The translations under genes and the position numbers were made by a program. Below are positions 61,082 to 64,000 of a stretch of DNA of 64,000 nucleotides, in pieces (the first letter of the stretch is position 1; every line of letters begins with the position of its first letter). Source of the DNA: Rubricoccus marinus (GTDB lineage Bacteria; Bacteroidota; Rhodothermia; Rhodothermales; Rubricoccaceae); the NCBI RefSeq assembly GCF_002257665.1, contig NZ_MQWB01000001.1, positions 432,502 to 496,501 on the forward strand. Reading direction: 5' to 3'. The notes under the pieces were generated by a model that was given only the letters and a program-made list of their open reading frames with translations, searched no databases and was not told the origin of the DNA.

Positions 61082-61107
61082 CTCAGTACCCACTCTCCAG
61101 TCCCCGA
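61082..61107. repeat. Degenerate CAGTCCCC repeat abutting a start codon
   Basis: CTCAGTACCCACTCTCCAGT followed by CCCCGA, ending directly at the ATPase ATG; the final CCAGTCCCCGAA word is also found at the thiolase start (2221-2230). Confidence 0.65.
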
Positions 61108-61863
61108 ATGACCCTCTCCGCCTCCCGCCTCTCCAAGCGCTACGGCGAGTCGACGGCGCTCGCGCTGGACTCGCTGGAGATCGGCGAGGGCGAGCGGATC
61201 GCGCTCGTCGGCAACAACGGGGCGGGCAAGACGACCCTGCTCCGGCTCGCGCTCGACCTCATCCGACCCACAACGGGCCACGTCGATCTGGACGGCGTGC
61301 GCGTCGGCGGCGCGGACGAAACGTGGAAGCGGCGGACGGGCGCGTTCCTGGATTCCAGCTTTCTCGTGGACTTCCTCCGGCCGCAGGAGTACTTCCGCCT
61401 CGTCGCGGGGAGCTACGGCGTCTCGGCGCCAGAGGCCGACGCGCGGCTGGCGCGCTTCGCGGACTTTCTCGGCGCGGCGCTGGACGGCGCGTTGATCCGC
61501 GACCTCTCGCTCGGCAACGCGGCCAAGGTGGGCATCGTGGGCGCCCTCTTGCCGGAGCTGGACCTGATCCTGCTCGACGAGCCGTTCGCCAACCTCGATC
61601 CCGGCGCGCGGATCGCGCTGGAGACCCTCATCACGCGCGAGGCCTCTGGCGCCGACCGGCTCTCCGCCAGAGGCGCGACGGTCCTCGTCTCCAGCCACGA
61701 CCTCGACCACGTGATCGGCATCGCCACGCGCGTGCTCGTGCTCGCCGACGGGCGCCTCGTGCGCGACACGCCCGCCTCGCCCCACACGCTGCGCGAGCTG
61801 CGGTCCTTCTTCGCCTCTGGCGGACACGGCCCGGCGCCAGAGGCCGGCCCCTCCGGGGCTTGA
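61108..61863 (+). CDS. ABC transporter ATP-binding protein
   Basis: 251 residues, one ABC domain. Walker A IALVGNNGAGKTTLLRLAL (residues 31-49), signature region RDLSLGNAAKVGIVGALLPE (LSLGN in place of LSGGQ), Walker B LDLILLDEPFANLDPGA and switch His in VLVSSHDLDHV. The C-terminal tail (GHGPAPEAGPSGA) is motif-derived. Together with the permease it forms an export-type ABC system. Confidence 0.95.
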   Translation: MTLSASRLSKRYGESTALALDSLEIGEGERIALVGNNGAGKTTLLRLALDLIRPTTGHVDLDGVRVGGADETWKRRTGAFLDSSFLVDFLRPQEYFRLVAGSYGVSAPEADARLARFADFLGAALDGALIRDLSLGNAAKVGIVGALLPELDLILLDEPFANLDPGARIALETLITREASGADRLSARGATVLVSSHDLDHVIGIATRVLVLADGRLVRDTPASPHTLRELRSFFASGGHGPAPEAGPSGA

Positions 61864-62039
61864 TCCGTTTGGCGCCGGAATCTCGATGTGTAGAGATAGA
61901 CCCGCGCCGTCCTGGCGCGAGGTCTCGCGCGCGGAGGCTGGTTGTCGTGGTGGAAGCCGCCCTCTGAGCGCGAACGCGGGCCTCTGGCGGGACCTGATCT
62001 CGCCAGAGGCCCTGCGTGGTGTGCCGCCTGTGCGTCCGG
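61864..62039. other. Spacer between converging ATPase and cyclase genes
   Basis: 176 bases with CCTCTGGCG and CGCCAGAGG copies at about 61981 and 62000. No hairpin with a T tract is visible. Confidence 0.45.
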
Positions 62040-63143
62040 CTAGGCCGCCACGCCAGAGGGCTGAGCGCGTTGCACGGCGCAGATATCCACTTCGGCGGCT
62101 TTGCCCCGCAGCCCAATGGGGCCGAGCGCGAGGCTCGCGAGGCCGTCCGGCAGCGCCATCTGCTCCAGAAGCCAGTGCGAGACGAGCAGCCGGTGGCCGC
62201 GCGGGCGGCACTCCGCCTCGATGCGCGCCGCCGTGTTCACCACGTCGCCCGAGTGCACGATGTCGCGTTTCAGGTCGCCTACTTCGGCCGTGACCACGGT
62301 CCCGCCGTGGCAGCCCGCCTTGAACGCCGGGACCACGCCGTGCCTCTGGCGGTAGCGCTCCGCGCGGGCGTCGATCTGCTCATCGACGAGCGCGAAAAAG
62401 CGCAGCGGCGCGGCGGTCTTGAGCGCGCTCGCCATCGGCCACGAGACCATCACCTCGTCGCCGACGTATTGCACGATGCGGCCGCCGGTGGCGAGGACGG
62501 GCTCGGCCACGTCGGCGAAGAAGTCGTTCTTGAAGTCCGTGAACGCCAGAGGCCCGAGGCGTTCGGCGATGGCGGTGGAGTCCGTGAGATCCAGGAAGAG
62601 GAAGACGCGGTCCTCCTCCACGGGGCGGCGGTAGCGGCCGACCAGGAGCGCCAGGAGCGTCTCGGGGCCGAGCACGCGCCGGAGTTGGAGCCCGAGGTTG
62701 ATCCCGAACGAGGCGACGGTCAGCAGCCCCAGCATGCTCCAGATCTGAGTGCCAGCGAGGAGGGCCTGGAACTCGGGCGTGCGGACGAGCACGCCGGGCG
62801 AAACCCCGAACTGCACCCACGAGACGACCCCGATGATGACGAGGATGCCGAGCGTGACCGCGAGCGCGTACGCCACCGTCCGGAGCGCTAGCGCGATCCC
62901 GAGCGGGAACAGCCGCCCGATCCGCGCCAGAGGCCCCGTCTCCAGCCACGCCCCGAGCGATCCCACCGTGAGCCCGATGGTGGCCGAGCGAACAACCGCC
63001 ACCGCGAGGCTCTCCGTCCCGTTGGGCGCCGAGATGCCGACGATGCGCGCCGCCACGAACGCCGCCACCGACCACGCCAGAATTAACCCCGGCGCGATGG
63101 CGAGGGCGCGGCGGACGCGGCGGTGGGACAGGCGGGCGCTCAA
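62040..63143 (-). CDS. Membrane-bound class III adenylate/guanylate cyclase
   Basis: 367 residues. Four hydrophobic stretches (for example IAPGLILAWSVAAFVAARI, TVAYALAVTLGILVIIGVV) form a membrane domain, followed by a class III cyclase domain with RVFLFLDLTDSTAIAERL (metal Asp), VQYVGDEVMVSWP (second metal site) and HSGDVVNTAARIEAEC. It should make cAMP or cGMP; no attached sensor domain beyond the membrane part. I chose the TTG at 63143, which overlaps the stop of the metallo-hydrolase gene (TTGA); the frame is open upstream through that gene but is not conserved. Confidence 0.85.
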   Translation of the reverse strand: MSARLSHRRVRRALAIAPGLILAWSVAAFVAARIVGISAPNGTESLAVAVVRSATIGLTVGSLGAWLETGPLARIGRLFPLGIALALRTVAYALAVTLGILVIIGVVSWVQFGVSPGVLVRTPEFQALLAGTQIWSMLGLLTVASFGINLGLQLRRVLGPETLLALLVGRYRRPVEEDRVFLFLDLTDSTAIAERLGPLAFTDFKNDFFADVAEPVLATGGRIVQYVGDEVMVSWPMASALKTAAPLRFFALVDEQIDARAERYRQRHGVVPAFKAGCHGGTVVTAEVGDLKRDIVHSGDVVNTAARIEAECRPRGHRLLVSHWLLEQMALPDGLASLALGPIGLRGKAAEVDICAVQRAQPSGVAA

Positions 63144-64000
63144 GAAAACAAGCCTCTGGCGGGATCGACCCCGGACGATACGACGGGCGCCTCCTCGGCC
63201 GTCTGCCAGACGAGGTCCGGCCACCACCGCGTGGGCTCGGCACCCGCGGCCTCTGGCGTCACGTCGATGCTCTCGCCCGGGCGCGGCAGCGCCAAAGGCA
63301 GCCCGGCTTTGCGTGCCGCTACGAGCACGCGCTCGGCGGGCTCGGTCCAGCCGTGCAGCGCGAGATCGAACGTGGCCCAGTGGACCGGCAGGAGCAACTC
63401 GGCCTTTGCGTCGAGCGCGGCCTGGACCGCCTGCTCCGGCCCGAGGTGGATGTCGGCCCACGCCTCGTTGTAGGCGCCCATCTCCATCAGCGCCACGTCG
63501 AACGGCCCCAGCCGCTCGCCGACGGCGCGGAAGCCGTCCGAGTAGCCGCCGTCGCCGCCGATGTAGACCGAGTGGCCGCCAGAGGCCTCTGGCGCCTGGA
63601 GCACGAACCCGCACCAAAGCGTGCTGTCGCGGTCGGTCAGGAAGCGGCCGGAGAAGTGCCGCGAGGGCGTTGCGGTCACGCGGAGGCCCGAGGCGTGGGG
63701 CACTTCGATGTCCTCCCACCAGTCGAGTTCGGTCACCACCTCTGGCGGCACGCCCCAGCCTTCCAGCCGCGCGCCGACGCCGAGCGGACAAACCCAGCGC
63801 GGCACGCGGCCGGCGAGCGCCGTCACGGTCTCGGCGTCCAGGTGGTCGTAGTGATCGTGCGTGATGAGCACGGCGTCTAGGGGCGGGAGGTCCTCCAGCG
63901 CCAGCGGCACGGCGTGGAACCGCTTGACGCCGAAGAGCCGTCCCGGCGAGGCGTTGCCGCTCCACAACGGGTCGACAAGCAAGCGCCGCCCGCTGATCTC
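63140..64000 (-). CDS. Metallo-beta-lactamase-fold hydrolase, 5' end missing
   Basis: At least 286 residues; the frame runs off the right edge. The zinc site is seen as VLITHDHYDHLD (HxHxDH), a second His in TPSRHFSGRF, Asp in YIGGDGGYSDGF and His in LLPVHWATFDLALHGW. This pattern matches UlaG/NAPE-PLD-like MBL hydrolases. An insertion QAPEASGGH (about 63578-63600) carries an iterated-motif palindrome. It is upstream of and overlaps the cyclase gene. Confidence 0.92.
   Translation of the reverse strand, partial: EISGRRLLVDPLWSGNASPGRLFGVKRFHAVPLALEDLPPLDAVLITHDHYDHLDAETVTALAGRVPRWVCPLGVGARLEGWGVPPEVVTELDWWEDIEVPHASGLRVTATPSRHFSGRFLTDRDSTLWCGFVLQAPEASGGHSVYIGGDGGYSDGFRAVGERLGPFDVALMEMGAYNEAWADIHLGPEQAVQAALDAKAELLLPVHWATFDLALHGWTEPAERVLVAARKAGLPLALPRPGESIDVTPEAAGAEPTRWWPDLVWQTAEEAPVVSSGVDPARGLFS

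Noticed and set aside
1-64000. CRISPR array from regularly recurring CGCCAGAGG
   Set aside because: Copies are only 9-10 bases, irregularly spaced, in both orientations and inside genes; no repeat-spacer periodicity and no cas genes.
1-64000. Chi site interpretation of the iterated motif
   Set aside because: Orientation is mixed within single genes and palindromic pairs are frequent, unlike the strand-skewed Chi sites of known RecBCD systems. Not excluded, but disfavoured.

Overview
The window is a high-GC bacterial chromosome segment that reads as core genome. The suggested lineage is Rhodothermota (Bacteroidota-like, possibly a Rubricoccaceae relative). This is inference from four things: C-terminal type IX secretion (T9SS) sorting domains on two large secreted proteins, Bacteroidota-typical families (DUF3667, a DUF5687-like permease, WG-repeat lipoprotein), near absence of Shine-Dalgarno sequences before start codons, and promoter-like TAnnTT(G/C)G boxes very close to starts. 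I see no tRNA, rRNA, prophage, IS element or CRISPR array.

Layout: 1-6949, plus strand: partial thrS, a thiolase, a WG-repeat lipoprotein, 3-hydroxyacyl-CoA dehydrogenase, a small unknown and menA. 6993-9572, minus: an NrtR-like NUDIX regulator, an SPFH protein and an NAD-kinase-like protein. 9748-21235, minus: panC, panD, a DUF6483-like protein, recC, recB, recD. 21390-25677, plus: fumC, a candidate structured RNA with a strong terminator, a DegP-type protease, a DUF3667 protein. 25684-33302: mixed oxidoreductase, transporter, acetyltransferase and lipoprotein genes. 33492-38204: cyanophycin synthetase followed by a second CphA-like Mur ligase. 38303-40942: secreted M36 metallopeptidase. 41324-47319: argS, a Memo-like protein, a DUF2520 protein, an unknown, a saccharopine-dehydrogenase-like protein. 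47356-53791: CoA-transferase, BtuF-like receptor, CBS protein, secreted unknown, mpl, CNNM-type protein. 53933-59431: a 1832-residue T9SS-type surface protein. 59525-64000: an ABC permease/ATPase pair, a membrane adenylate cyclase and a partial metallo-beta-lactamase-fold hydrolase.

The most striking signal is not a gene. The 9-mer CGCCAGAGG (or its complement CCTCTGGCG) is scattered through the whole window in both orientations, in genes and between them, roughly once every 200-250 bases. Between genes it is often doubled into one of two perfect palindromes, CGCCAGAGGCCTCTGGCG or GCCTCTGGCGCCAGAGGC. In genes it appears as Ala-Ser-Gly, Ala-Arg-Gly, Pro-Glu-Ala, Pro-Leu-Ala, Leu-Trp-Arg or Arg-Gln-Arg, and in several conserved enzymes (ThrRS, RecB, RecD, the CoA-transferase, the MBL hydrolase) it sits in short in-frame insertions. 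It resembles a DNA-uptake sequence or a HIP1-type iterated motif. A second layer consists of degenerate short tandem repeats (GGAACTC, CCAGTGG, GGTACCC, CAGTCCCC and ACGCATC families) lying directly before start codons. A third consists of hairpin elements with TGTCATC/GATGACA ends.
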